In this document: one piece after another, positions 46,361 to 57,870 of the stretch
Numbering within the stretch: the first letter of the stretch is position 1
Layout of the letters: each line of letters opens with the position of its first letter
DNA from: Pleurodeles waltl
Lineage: Eukaryota; Chordata; Amphibia; Caudata; Salamandridae
Direction: 5' to 3'
Assembly (NCBI RefSeq): GCF_031143425.1
Contig: NC_090440.1
Span: forward strand, 336,167,844-336,231,843
DNA: 64,000 bases
The notes under the pieces: generated by a model
The model's input: only the letters and a program-made list of their open reading frames with translations
Database searches by the model: none
What the model was told of the DNA's origin: nothing
Program-made: the position numbers and the translations under genes

Positions 46361-48896
46361 TTGTTGGGGGTGGGGGAATATGGAGGCGAGAGGTGGGCCT
46401 GTTGTGGGTGGAGAGGGTGGGTTTTACAGGTTAATATTTATATTTTATATGTTAATAAAGGGGATATTTTTATAATCTACTTTATGTCTGAATTCTTTTG
46501 TGTTTTACTTTAACTTTGCTTCATGCCTTTTCACACAGCCTGCCTTTTTATTTTTTTTCTGTAAGTGTTTGCCAGTTAGGAGGGTTAGCTGCCATCACCA
46601 AAATTTTCTACAGAAACATAGATAAACAGCCCCTCACTTATCTCAACTACAGTATGTTAGTTGTGTATTAGGTAAAGTAGTTCATTTCACCCCATAGTTC
46701 TCTTACCTGTAAAATCGAAGTGATGTCTGGTGGCTGCTCCCTCTGTCAATCTGACACCTTACTGAAGTGTTTTACAATGTGCCTTCTCTATGGTAGTGGA
46801 TGTGCGCTAATAGGAAAGGCGTCACACTGAGGTTCCACTCTCACCTAGGTGACCTCCAACTCTTCGATTATTAAAAAAGATCACAGGCAACTAAATTGAA
46901 AGAAAAACTGAGAGTTATTAGGTTATACATGTAGATTTATATTATAGCATTAGAAAGACTGAGGACAGACAACTACCACCATGACACATCAAAGAATACC
47001 TCATGTCAAAAATTAGCAATAGTAAATTATTTTGAGCAATGGTGAGCATGGAATTTGAAACCAAAGCTATGAAATCCTCAAGTAATTAAAAATTTACTCA
47101 ATGTCTGTACTCTGTAGTCGACAAGGTTAAGCAGTTTATTGACGTATAACAAAGTCCTGAATGATGATGTGTTGACTTTGAGGAATGATGTTCATTCTTA
47201 TTTATTTGTGTTTGGGTAAATGGGGCTGGTGTGAGCTATTGCTCAAGTAATAGAAGATACTGCTGTGAGTTGGGGTTGCATCTAACCACATTCACCCCAC
47301 CAAGTGTTGGATCTATTTGGTGTAAATTAACTTAAGTCACACTTCAATAAATCACACAGCCCATGGGAAGAGTGTCAGGGGTTTGATGAATGGATGGGAA
47401 AAGGGATCTGGGGAAATGTGTGACAAAGACAAGCACAACACAACAACAGTATTCAGCAGGGCAATGAGCAGCACATCATCATCATCAATCAGTTCTGGAA
47501 ATTAATGAAGGAATGAATATGACACAGTTCAATTAAGTGCATTGCAAACAGTACTTCTGACCCGGAGATCCAAGGTATAATCATTCAAATGTTCTACCAT
47601 CTAGGTTTTAAATGGAGGAGTGAATCAAACCCACTCAGTTCTAAAAAAGTGTGGTTGTTAAAAGAAAAATGATACTGTCTTCCTAAATTGGGTGGTGCAT
47701 CTGCATTCTCATCGGAATGTTCTTCATTCTTAGGTCCCTGTCTTAACACCAGTCCAGTTGACAAGCAGGATTGTTGAGCTCATCTTTTGCCTTTGATTTA
47801 TGCAGGAGAGGAGAAGGCCTGCAGATCATGAAACAGAAACTGTATTGTAGAGTCAAGGAGAAGAACAGAAGGAATGTTAGCTTCAAGAGGGGTATACCAA
47901 GAAGACTCAGAGACAGACAAAAAATAAGAGGTCTCAGAGTTTCGCTTTTGCTAACAGTGAAACACACACACTCATCAGCATTTCCCATCAGAGTTATGGC
48001 TTCCATTTGAAGTTGATAACTCCCTTCCTCTACCTGTTGTTGATGAGGTAGTGCCACCCTGAGTCATTCCATCCTCCTCCTGACTCCAAATATCTCTGTC
48101 CCAGTCCTGACACAAACAAGATAGACATGTAGTGCACTGCTGTTGAATAACAAGTAGAAAAACACAATTGCCATATTTTGTATAGACTTGTGTTTGTTAC
48201 TCTGAAGAACCTGAAATACCTAAAAAAGGAGCAGACAGTACAGGTACATTTTCGCTTAATACATTTCTAAAGGCCAAACACCTTCAGGAAAAATGATCAC
48301 CCATCAGGCACCAAGCATTCCAATTCAACAAAATCAAGTTTACTAATAATTGAACACTCTCCTCCCTGTCTGCCACCACATAAATCATCAATCATTACTC
48401 ACAATCACTCACTCATTGTTGCAATAAATGTACATAGGTATAGTAACCTCTTCTAATCCAAGGGTAGGTTAGGTACACAATTGTATCTTTGACACAGTCA
48501 ACACATTGGAACTTGGTATTGGCATTCTTGTAAATAAATGATCTTCTAAGGCAGCCGTGCTAAGTGATGCAGAAATAGGATAGGCATGCGAGGGAGTCAG
48601 GCATTATCTCCAATGTCATGAAGGCATTATACAGTATAGGCTTCCTCACTGCGTACCGGTCCATCTTCAATCTGACCGTATATGTGACTAAAAAATGGTA
48701 GGGCAGAATAAAATTAAATCTGAAACAATGAATGTTCCACTATCTACTTCCTGTTTTGCAAAAAAAAAGTTCAACACAAAATAATTAAAAAGTTCTAACG
48801 TAGTACTGACATACTCAGTCCGGGAAGTACACTTCATCCTCAAACTCAAATGGTTCACCCAGAAGTTGTTCAGCTAACACAATTGATTCTGAGCAG
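46361..48896. other. Region without identified genes before hAT pseudogene
   Basis: AT-rich. The phrase GTTGTGGGTGGAGAGGGTGG near 46400 repeats one near 44795, so the two may be flanks of one sequence separated by the LINE-like block. AATAAA at about 46453 could be a polyadenylation signal for the exon C gene. The reverse-strand open frame at 48057-47743 has no recognisable domain, though it could be an upstream or downstream exon of a transposon gene. Confidence 0.35.
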
Positions 48897-50040
48897 TCAT
48901 CCTCCTTTTCCTGCTGTGGTGTTTCGAGGATTGTGTAATAAAGTGGTATGAAATGTGTATTCATTTTGGGCCATGGTCAATCTTTTCACTTTTTGAGGCA
49001 AAAGACTGGTCCTTCTCTCTGTAATTACTGTACCAGCTGCACTGAACACACGTTCAGCAGACACACTGGCTACAGAACAAGCCAGATGCTTTATTGCGAG
49101 ACAGCTGAGCTCTGGCCATTGGTTCATCTTCCCATGCCAATACACCAATGAGTTGTGATCCACATACACCTCTTTTGGGTTATCCAGATACTTCTGGAAC
49201 ATCCTCTGAATGGTCAGCGGTGCTGCCACTTTTTCATCCTCTTTTGCCTTCACCTGTGCACTGGACTTAATACCTGCCACTTGAATCCGAGCCAATGCAG
49301 AGTTTGGGTCCAATTCTTCTTTTGCAGTTTCTGCTGGTGTTCTTGTTGCTGGTGTTGGCTGCTGTGATGGGGCAAGACTGCCCTATCTGGAAGTTAAAGG
49401 CATCACCCCAAAACTATGGAGTGGTGCTCTAAGTTCCAGAGTTCTTCTTCCTGGTGTCTGGCTTGCTCAACAATCCACCTCTTGTATTATGATACATTTA
49501 CTTAGGAAAAAGGAATAAAATTGTGAAGAATTTGTTTGCAGCATGGATCATGTAGTGTGGCACAGATATATTTTTTGGACAAGATAATGTCATTTAGCAA
49601 CTTTGCATTACAAGTCAAGCGATAGCTGAAGCTCTCAACCAAAGCATGCACTTCTAGGCTTTTGTTCACACCTGCAAGTGTGAGCATTTAAGACACCTTC
49701 TTTAGCTGGTTCTGCAGCAGATGCAACAACAGGATAGCTTGGCCCATCGTACTGTCCTCCTTGCTAACTTCCCATTTGAAAACCTCAAAAGGGAGCAGCA
49801 TCTGTGTCAGGCATTTGAATAGGCACCATTTGTGTGCATTTATGGTCATAGCTTTCCCAAATGCACCCCTTCCTTTTTAAATGACATAGTCATTGATCTG
49901 TCTGTACTGCTCAAATAGACGTGGCAACATATAATAGTTGAGTCCCAACATGTTGTCACCTCCTATATCAGTGCTTTAACTGCTACTTTATAAGCACGCT
50001 GAAAAGATCTTCCCCTCTGTCCCAAATACCCTATAAAGGG
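48897..50040 (-). pseudogene. hAT-family transposase C-terminal pseudogene
   Basis: The reverse-strand frame 49313-48897 encodes the hAT C-terminal dimerisation region. Motifs are VYWHGKMNQWPELSCLAIKH, then SVSAERVFSAAGTVITERRT and LLPQKVKRLTMAQNEY, the order seen in ZBED1-like hAT transposases. Upstream (right) as far as about 50040, reverse-strand fragments continue the catalytic-domain C-terminal half, including ATLHDPCCKQILHNF, but are broken by several stops and frameshifts. The BED zinc finger and N-terminal half are not found. The enzyme would have moved hAT elements such as the one at 7377-8158, though no direct link is shown. Confidence 0.75.
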
Positions 50041-50319
50041 CTTGTGTTACTTGTTGTTATGAGTTTTTTAATGTCTGGGATAATTAGCAGTGCATGCGAG
50101 GACATGAACTATAGTTACCTTAGGGCTGAAATTCTATGGTTTTATGTGAGTTAATTCAGAACCTAACTATAACATCCCTGTAACTTTTGTTTTTTTAAGT
50201 GAATTTCTAAGGTTTTTTTAATTCTATTTCCTAAATATCATGTCAATGGTTTGTTTTTTCAGTGAATTTGTATGTTTTTTTTAAAGTAAAGTAATTTTAA
50301 TTGTTAACTGTTACTCCAA

Positions 50320-50580
50320 CTACCGCCGCGCACATCCTTTGGCTTTGTGCATCAGATGTTGATTGCAGGGCCTGCGACCAACACCTATAACCACCCAACC
50401 CGCACTGCATTCGCCCTTTGGCCATGCACATTAGGAGTTGGCTACAACGTCCCTATTACCACTAACCCAGCACTGTGTATGGCCTTTGGCCATGTTCAGT
50501 GGGGGTTGGCTGCAGCGCCCCCATAACTACCCAGCTTCGCATGGCTGGGGTTGGCCGCAATCTCCATGTAACCACCCAGA
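50320..50580. repeat. Short minisatellite
   Basis: About three and a half degenerate copies of a ~70-75 base unit. The shared core reads CCTTTGGC(C/T)(A/T)TG, then TTGGCTGCA(A/G)CG or a variant, then ATAACCACCCA. It encodes nothing convincing. Confidence 0.6.
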
Positions 50581-50682
50581 GAGCTTTTCTAAACTTTATT
50601 ATATAATGATATGTTTTAGGACAAATTGAAAAGAATAACATAATTGTCAAGTGAAAAGAGAAAGCTCACCTTTGGGTATGTA

Positions 50683-50795
50683 ATTTAAATGTTTGAATTT
50701 GAAAAGAAATGAAAACAGGGAAAGGACAAGTGACAAATCTAGACTTGAACTTTAGGTCCAACACCTAAACCACTAGGACACACGTGACACCCTAC
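50683..50795 (-). mobile_element. tRNA-derived SINE-like repeat, copy 1
   Basis: On the reverse strand, an A-box-like TAGTGGTTTAGGTGTTGG (50775-50758) precedes a B-box-like AGTTCAAGTCTAG (50751-50739) at tRNA-like spacing, with an A-rich tail. The tRNA fold is incomplete, so this is a retroposed derivative, not a working tRNA gene. Confidence 0.55.
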
Positions 50796-50867
50796 CATGC
50801 ATTTTTGAAACATAACTATGACATTCAAATTAAATGTTTTTATTGGGAAAAAGACGTAAATGTTCCC

Positions 50868-50995
50868 TCACTAGGAATTCTTAATGTTAAAAAAACTACT
50901 AAATAAACAAAACACTACCAAGCGATACTAGGATTTGAACCGTCAACCTACAGAGTGACAGTCCAAACAGCTCACCACCAGGACACAGGTGACTC
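50868..50995 (-). mobile_element. tRNA-derived SINE-like repeat, copy 2
   Basis: On the reverse strand, TGGTGGTGAGCTGTTTGG (50980-50963) and GGTTCAAATCC (50941-50931) are A- and B-box-like, with TGTCACTCTGTAGGTTGAC between them. The tail is A/T-rich. Copy 1 has a similar layout 180 bases to the left in the same orientation. Confidence 0.55.
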
Positions 50996-51287
50996 TGTTA
51001 TGCTATGCAGCAAAACATATCTATAACATTTAGACAAAACATCTTGCTGGTGTGAAACTTTGAAGTCATTGTATGGAGAAAACATTACAATAACAATGTT
51101 TCTCTTTCTCTCTTCGATCCCACTATGGGATGGAAGAGCGAGAGAGAGTAATAGGACAGTGGGGGGGAGCCTCAAGGCCCCTGCAGTTGTACCTGGCTCC
51201 ACACATCCTGCTGGTGCTGGTGCTGGCTCAGCTCCCAAACACAGGAAGCTGCTTCAAATAGCAGCTCCCTGCTTGCTGAAAACATAC

Positions 51288-51343
51288 TTTGTTTGCTTTT
51301 GCTTTGTGGGAACTGTCAGCCCCCACCAAGCAAAAGCAAACAG
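51288..51343. repeat. Inverted repeat with 10-base loop
   Basis: TTGTTTGCTTTTGCTT and its complement AAGCAAAAGCAAAC, extended by GTGGG and CCCAC, face each other around AACTGTCAGC. It lies in an otherwise unassigned block (51050-51478) with simple CTGGTGCTGG repeats. Confidence 0.6.
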
Positions 51344-51479
51344 CTACGTCCCAGAGGTGGGCATACCAGCATATAGCAGGAGCCAGCCCTGGGTGGTGGC
51401 AGCCCTCAGGGGCATCATTGGCTCCTCGAGGGGAACCACACGGGGGGAGAGTGACTAGGTAGTTATTTTAGGACCTAGG

Positions 51480-52026
51480 GGCATATTTATAATGCTTTTG
51501 CGCCACCTTGCGCCACATTAACGTCATTATTTTTTACGTTAATGTGGGCCAACAAGGGCGAAATCCCCGTGCCGTATTTACAGAGTGTAACTGCCACCTG
51601 ACGGTCATAATCCCCAACTGCCAGCCTGTCCACGGCGGTAAACACTGCCATTGAAAGGCTGGCGGTAAAGGGCACTTGGGGTGCCCCTGGGGGCCCCTGC
51701 ACTGCCCATGCACTTGGCATGGGCAGGGCAGGGCCCCCCAGGCACAGCCTCATCACACATTTCACTGCCTGATTTCGGGAAGTGAAATGCACGAAAGGTG
51801 CAGCTGCACCCGCTGCACATCAACATTGCCGCTGGCTGTATTATGAGCCGGCTGCAATGTTGATGTGACTTTTCCGCTGGGCCAGCCGATGGGAATGCTG
51901 TTTCCATCCGCTGGCCCAGCAAAACAGCCATAATAGGGAGCCAGATATACCACCAGCACTGGCGGTATGCTGGTGCCTGCAGCTTCGGCGGTCTTTTGAA
52001 AAGACTGCAGAAGTTGTAATGAGGGC
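51480..52026. mobile_element. Composite MITE, Harbinger-like right half
   Basis: The left part (51480-51550) is a hairpin, GCGCCACATTAACGT with ACGTTAATGTGG, in a GGGGCATATTTATAA context like the family at 36488. From about 51570 the sequence switches to GC-rich Harbinger MITE modules (CCATTGAAAGGCTGGCGG, a GGGGCCCCTGCACTGCCC hairpin) and ends GTTGTAATGAGGGCC, followed by TTA. The two halves appear to be different families joined together. The left flank is CTA, so a shared duplication is doubtful. Confidence 0.5.
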
Positions 52027-52029
52027 CTT

Positions 52030-52519
52030 AGTGATATCTGGACACCTGGTCATGTAAGACTGTAATTTTAAAAAAATAGGCTTCTGAATGGAACATAGAC
52101 ATTTTTTTCTCTTCAGCCTTTTTAGTACTGTTGGACCAGAAATGATTATATGGGCTGGCCACAGCTTTTCAAAGATTGATATAGTCCTCCAGTACTGACA
52201 TAAGGGGTGAAGGTGTGGACGCACTGCCCACCTCGAGGTCTATGTGAGTGAATCCAAGGGGACTCCACATTACATTACATTAAAAAATATATGTATTTGG
52301 CCAGCAGGTACCACAGTATGAAACAGCTGGAAGCATGGTACCCAGTGTACACTGCCATAAGGTTCAATGGAATTGATGGTGGTACAGTGGTACTATGAAC
52401 ACATAAAAAACATAAACATGATTTGTTGAACAGTGGATTATTTGTAAAGGCAGGTAGGTACCTATATTTAGCAATAGGCCATAATCCCCTGCTAGGTCCA
52501 GTCAAAGTCTCAATAAATT
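52030..52519. other. Unassigned region before LTR-like repeat
   Basis: No gene, exon or named repeat recognised. A short ACATTACATTACATT run occurs near 52270. Confidence 0.4.
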
Positions 52520-54295
52520 AACTCTTGCTCAGCCCTTGGTAGCTTGGCCCATGAGCAGATAGGCTTAACGTAGGAGACAGGTGTGTGTGTTAATATCAAC
52601 AAAACAGTAAATAAGTAAAACAAAACACACAATAAAAAACAGACACCAATTTATACAAACAGGAAATATTTTAAAAGATTAAAAGTAAAAAAGCACTTTT
52701 TAGTGCCTAAAGACAAAAAAGACCCAACCAGGACGTCTGGTCACACTTGAGGGGGGCAAAGTCAAAAGTTGAGGCAGACTGCAATGGAGCCCTGCTCAGA
52801 TACACTGAGATGGAGGCCTTGGTCAAGGTTTTACCTTTGTACTTTTTTTGGTGGTTTTCTTCCTCAAATTCATGCATTCCTCTCCAGTAAGCTGATCTGT
52901 CAGATTGCCTTTCCACATGACCCTGGTCAATTCCTGGAAGTCTGAAGCTCCGAGTTGTGATTCAATGTAGCTTGCTTGACTCACGACGTCGGGCGGTCCA
53001 CTTATGGAGCTTTTGTTTTTTTCAAAGTTGCTCCAAACATCTGGATCTTCTTCCTTGAAGTATCCACAAACATGATCCAAGTTCCTGAAGGTCTGTGCTG
53101 CTCCTTGGAAGTTGTGACTACAGTTCCAAGAATGCACCTGGTTATAATCCTCAAATGGACACTGGACGCTGGTCAGCTGGGTCTTTTTTGCAAATATTAA
53201 TGCAGGGGACTCCATTCAGCTCCTTTGTACCTGTACCTTACAGGAAGTCCACTCCTAAAGTTGCAGAAGCAAGGCAAAGATATTTTCTTGGTGAAGCCCA
53301 TAGTGTGCAGCTGGTGCAGTCCTGATGGGTGTAGTCCTTCAGGTACATACCTGGGCTTCAGCAGGGCAGTTCTTCTTTTCCAATATATTCTTCCAGCATA
53401 AATCTGAATTGCTGGACAGCTCGGGCATATTTGCCTTGCTTCTGGATTGGACAGGAAGGGGGCACACCTTACAACTGTGATGCAGGGTGCCACCCTCAGG
53501 GTGACCACTTCCTGGGAAATGTGGCAAAAATCAATCCCAAAAAGCAACATTCTCTAAAAAACCAACATGGGGACAATCTCACCTTGAAGGTTATATCTGG
53601 CTGAGCCCACCCACACAGTTCTCCCACCAGATGCTTCCTTTGTTTCAGCCCAGGCCACTTCACACCTCGTTAAGGTAGCTTGGCTCAGGGCTGTCAAAGG
53701 CTGACCAAATAGGGAAGGACATTATGGTCCTCATTTTGACATTGGCGGTAAATGCTGCCTACCACCACACTGACGGCCACCAACATACTGCCACGGTAGC
53801 GGATATCTGTTCAACATATTCTGACACACACACAACAATATGACAGAATAATGCCACATATACAAATCTGCCAGCCCACAGGTCAGTGATAAATTGGCGG
53901 TACCAACAGTCATACCGTTAAACCAACAAAACAACGCCCACCACATTACGACCCACAAATCACCACAGCAGACATTCAACGGCGGCAAACCATTGGCAGT
54001 ACATGCCGCCACGCTCAGAATGGACACCCACATACAAAACAACACTATATTGGCCAATACCAAAAATGCACCCATACAAACACCATACCCACCCCCTCTC
54101 ACCAACATAAAACACACACCCACCTTAACCACAACCCTTTATGAACAACAATTACTGTCAGGAGAGTGACACGAACAGCACAGAGACAACTAGACACACA
54201 CACCACATACACCAATATATCCCTCATGCACCCCACATCACATACCGCACCACATTACTCAACACACTCTCACCAACACACACCACACAACACCA

Positions 54296-55841
54296 ATGGC
54301 ACCACAAAGGCACCCGTGTTTCACTGAGGAGGAGTTAAAGGTCATGGTGGAGGAAATTGACAGGGAAGAGCCACAGCTGTTTGGAGCACAGGTACAGCAG
54401 ATATCCATTGCAAGGAAGATGGAGCTATGGCCGAGAATCGTGCACAGGGTGAAATCTGTGTGACAGCATCCAAGAACAAGGGACAACATCAGGGAGAGGT
54501 AGAATGATCTACGGGGGAAGGTGCGTTCCATTGCAGCAAGGTACCAGCTCGCCATACAGAGGACTGGCGGTGGATCCCCACCTCCTCCCCCACAGCATGG
54601 AAGGAGCAAGTACTGGCAATACTGTATCCTGAGGGACTCGCTGGAGCAGACGGAGGACTGGACACTGGTAAGTCAACATTTACTACAACATTTACTACTT
54701 ATCACCCCCCCCATACCTGCATGCCATCTCACACCCTTACTCTCACTCCCATCACTCCACTACATCCCATGCACTGAACCTACACATATGACTAACCACA
54801 ATGCCAAGCTGTGCATGCTATACCAATGCATGGACACCCATTACCTCAGCCCTGCATGGACACCCATCACTAAAGCATGCACAGCATAGGGAAACTAACA
54901 TTCCCACAATACATCACCATACACAAGCAAAAGGTGGCAGGGCAACACCAACGACAGAGGGGAAGCCAGGGATGTACAAATGTCATACACATGAAGCATA
55001 TTAAATCCCCACAGATACCCCAGCCAGTGTCAGTAGAGAGGAGGTGCCACCACTATCCAGTCCCCCAACATAAGATGCCCCCAGTGAAGACAGTAACTCT
55101 GGACTTATGGTTATTGATGACATACATGGCCCATCAGGGATCACTGGACAGCTGGTTACCCAAGCCCACTAGCAGATCACCACAGAGCCTCTCCCTTCAG
55201 TATCCAACACCACAGCACCCACCCAGCCTACCCACACATCTGTCCCCAGGACATGTCAATCAGCAGTGTGCCCACCTGTACAGGGACCCCAGGCCACACT
55301 TCACCCCCAAGACAATCAGGGACCTGGGGTGAGTGGCAGTGGGCACACCATTCAGGGGACACAGGCACAGGCCAACAAGGACAATGGTAGGACTGCTGTG
55401 TGCCAGGGGGAAGACAGGACTAGGGAACCAATCGTCCAGGAGGCACTCTCCAAGATCCTGGGAGCCTACCAACATTCCCAGGACACGATGGGCCAGATCC
55501 TTGACTACATGCAGGAGAACAGGCGGCTGCAGGAGGAACAGTATCAGGGGATCAGGGAGGACTTACAAGCCATTAACACCACCCTGATCTCCATAGCAGG
55601 GGTGCTGGCAGACATGGCCAACATCATAAGGGAGGCAACAGCAGACCAGCGGGCCCCTACCACTAGAGAGTCCATTGACCAGCCCTCCACTTCCGCTGCC
55701 GCTTGTGGGCAGGAGGCCCTGCCACAGGACCCACAGGCCACCAGCATACCTCCATCTGCAGACGGTGAACCATCGCGCAAACATTCCCTGCGACCCAGAA
55801 AGAAGCTAGAGACACTTGCCAATACCACCACCAGGAAATGA
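54296..55841 (+). pseudogene. H2 Myb1: Myb/SANT-like protein, two nonsense changes
   Basis: The ATG at 54296 begins MAPQRHPCFTEEELKVMVEE. Exon 1 (372 bases, phase 0, donor GTAAGT at 54668) includes EPQLFGAQVQQISIARKMEL and RTRD(N)IRER. The domain is interrupted by TGA, where H1 has GGA, and TAG, where H1 has TGG. Exon 2 starts at 55015 after CCCCACAG. It encodes a Ser/Pro/Gln-rich linker, frameshifted in places, then a clear helical segment (ENRRLQEEQYQGIREDLQAI), AGVLADMANIIREATADQRA and a basic tail (RPRKKLETLANTTTRK) ending at 55841. The length of about 390 residues, N-terminal SANT and coiled C-terminus suggest a DNA-binding dimer. It converges on the transposase. Confidence 0.82.
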
Positions 55842-56327
55842 GACTCTCCTGATTGTCCCCCTTGTGTCCCACTCAGTCACCTTGTCCACCTTGAACTGCT
55901 GTTGCTCCCCTTCCTATGGCCACTCAGACACTGCGCAAATGCTACAAACAGACTGGAACAATACCCTGGACTTTTCTCCATCATCACCCCATTCCATTGC
56001 ACTTTTCCCTCAATTTGTTAGCACTAAAATAAACACCCCTGAACACAACTCAAATACTTGTGTGTCATGTGTTGAAAAAGTGTATTTATGGAAACAGTTA
56101 CATCCATCGGCAATGAACTGTACATCTTGAGAGCATAGAAATAATGACTTGTAGCTGGCTGTAGTCAGCACATCAGTATACTGTTGCCATAGCACCAACA
56201 TCTGTAAAACGATAAATCATAGGTGACAGTAAGTAAAGGTACAAATTAGTTAATGCCATCATGCCACAGCCACACAGAATACAACAACAGTCATAGAAAT
56301 GTGAAGTTGCACTGTCTCACCTGTGTG

Positions 56328-57445
56328 TCATTGGAAGTACTGATGGATAACTGATGTTCTTATGTCCTCATCCTCATCTTCAGCCTCTTCATCCTCACTG
56401 TCATCAAGGTCTACTGCAGCCACAGGGGCATTTCCAGTCTCCTCCTCCTGCAGAAAAGGTACATGGCACCTGAGGGCCAAGCTGTGCATCATGCAGCATT
56501 CCACTACTATCTGGCAGACCTTCCTGGGTTAGTAGCACACAGAACCACCTGTCAGATGGAGGCACCTGAACCTTGCCTTCAGGAAGCCGAAGGTTCTCTT
56601 GATGATACGTCTGGTTCGCCCATGTGCCTCATTATAACATTGTCCAGCCCTTGTCCTGGCATTCCTCATAGGGGTTAGCAGCCATGATAGGTTTGGGTAG
56701 CCAGAGTCACCTGCAGGTATTGAGGGACAACATTTAGCCACACACTATCTTGTGAGGTTAACACCAGAGGCATACACTAACATACAGTGGGTGGGGACCA
56801 ATGCTCAACTATTAGCCACACCCTGAGCCTCTGGAGTTGGGCCATCACATTTGGGATGCTGGTATTCCTCAGGACAAAGGCATCATGCACTGACCCAGGA
56901 TACTTAGCATTGACGTGGGAGATGTACTGGTCCGCCAGGCACACCATCTGCACATTCATGGAGTGGAAACTCTTACGTTTTCTGTACACCTGTTCATTCT
57001 GGTGGGAGGAACAAATGCAATATGTGTCCCGTCAATCGCCCCAATAATATTGGGGATATGTCCCATTGCATAGAATCCGGCCCTCACAGTGGCCAAATCT
57101 TCCACCTGGGGGAAAGCTGTGTAGCTGCAGATGTGTTTTACCAGCGCAGACAATACTCTTACCAGCTCAATTTGAGAACATTGACTGTGACATTCCTGCG
57201 CCAAGCCCACTGTCACTTGGAAAGAACCTGTCGCCAGGAAATGGAGCACTGATAGCACTTGTACAAGAGGGGAGATCCCAGTCAGATTATGGATAGATTT
57301 GATCAGGTCTGGCCCCAACTGGGTAGAATGGTCTGTCCAGTCTGTAGCTGAGTATAATGTGCCTGTCCTCCAGTATAGCTAAGTCCACCAGGGGTCTGTA
57401 CACTGGGTATGTCTCCACCTCCTATTCATCTGCAGCGGTAGGTAT
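56328..57445 (-). pseudogene. H2 transposase, HARBI1 type, catalytic Glu replaced
   Basis: On the reverse strand it starts at about 57445 (MSLRYLPLQMNRRWRHT), is frameshifted early, then reads through ISPLVQVLSVLHFLATGSFQ to the first acid block GAIDGTHIAFVPP (near 57020). After another frameshift near 56985, RKSFHSMNVQMVCLADQYIS leads to the second acid block GSVHDAFVLRN. The ~97-nt intron inside GDSGY has lost its donor (TAG|TT instead of TAG|GT). The third motif reads IIKRTFGFLKARFR, with Lys where H1 has Glu, so the DDE triad is broken. A stop follows in CYSP. The end at 56328 is the TGA after a QYFQ tail. Family role: cut-and-paste transposase acting with Myb-like helpers. Confidence 0.87.
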
Positions 57446-57870
57446 CTAAGGGACCCAAGAATGAATAGGCTGTCACAATTGGAACAACAAAACCACAACA
57501 CCTGTCAACATGGTGCACTTATGTATTGGGACAGTGTTAATGGCAAAGAATGTGCCAATTTCATCTGTGATTCAGCAATTGTCAATATGCGTTGCTCCCC
57601 CCTGAAATGGCAACCGCCTGCTCTGTATGTAGGGACAGGTGGAAGTGAGGTTACTTTGCCGAAGCTGGGCGTCCTGGCGGAAGGCGGCCTTGCGCCACCG
57701 TGCAATTCCTCATTGGATAATATGGGGCTCTATGGAGTACGGTGGCCAATGGGGATCTATGCCGGCGGTGACGGTGTACACCGCCGCAGACGTGACCTCC
57801 ATTTTCTATCTCAATACTCACTTGTTTCCTGACCTGCGTGTGCTGCTGTGACCTGTGTCTAGAACCTACC
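57446..57870. promoter_or_regulatory. Divergent promoter region of H2
   Basis: Lies between the 5' ends of transposase (reverse) and Myb2 (forward). It contains CCTCATTGG (inverted CCAAT-like, near 57708), a GCCGGCGGTGACGGTGTACA stretch and a GC-rich CGCCGCAG block. H1 retains the left part and has deleted about 170 bases around the Myb2 start. Function is inferred from orientation alone. Confidence 0.45.
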
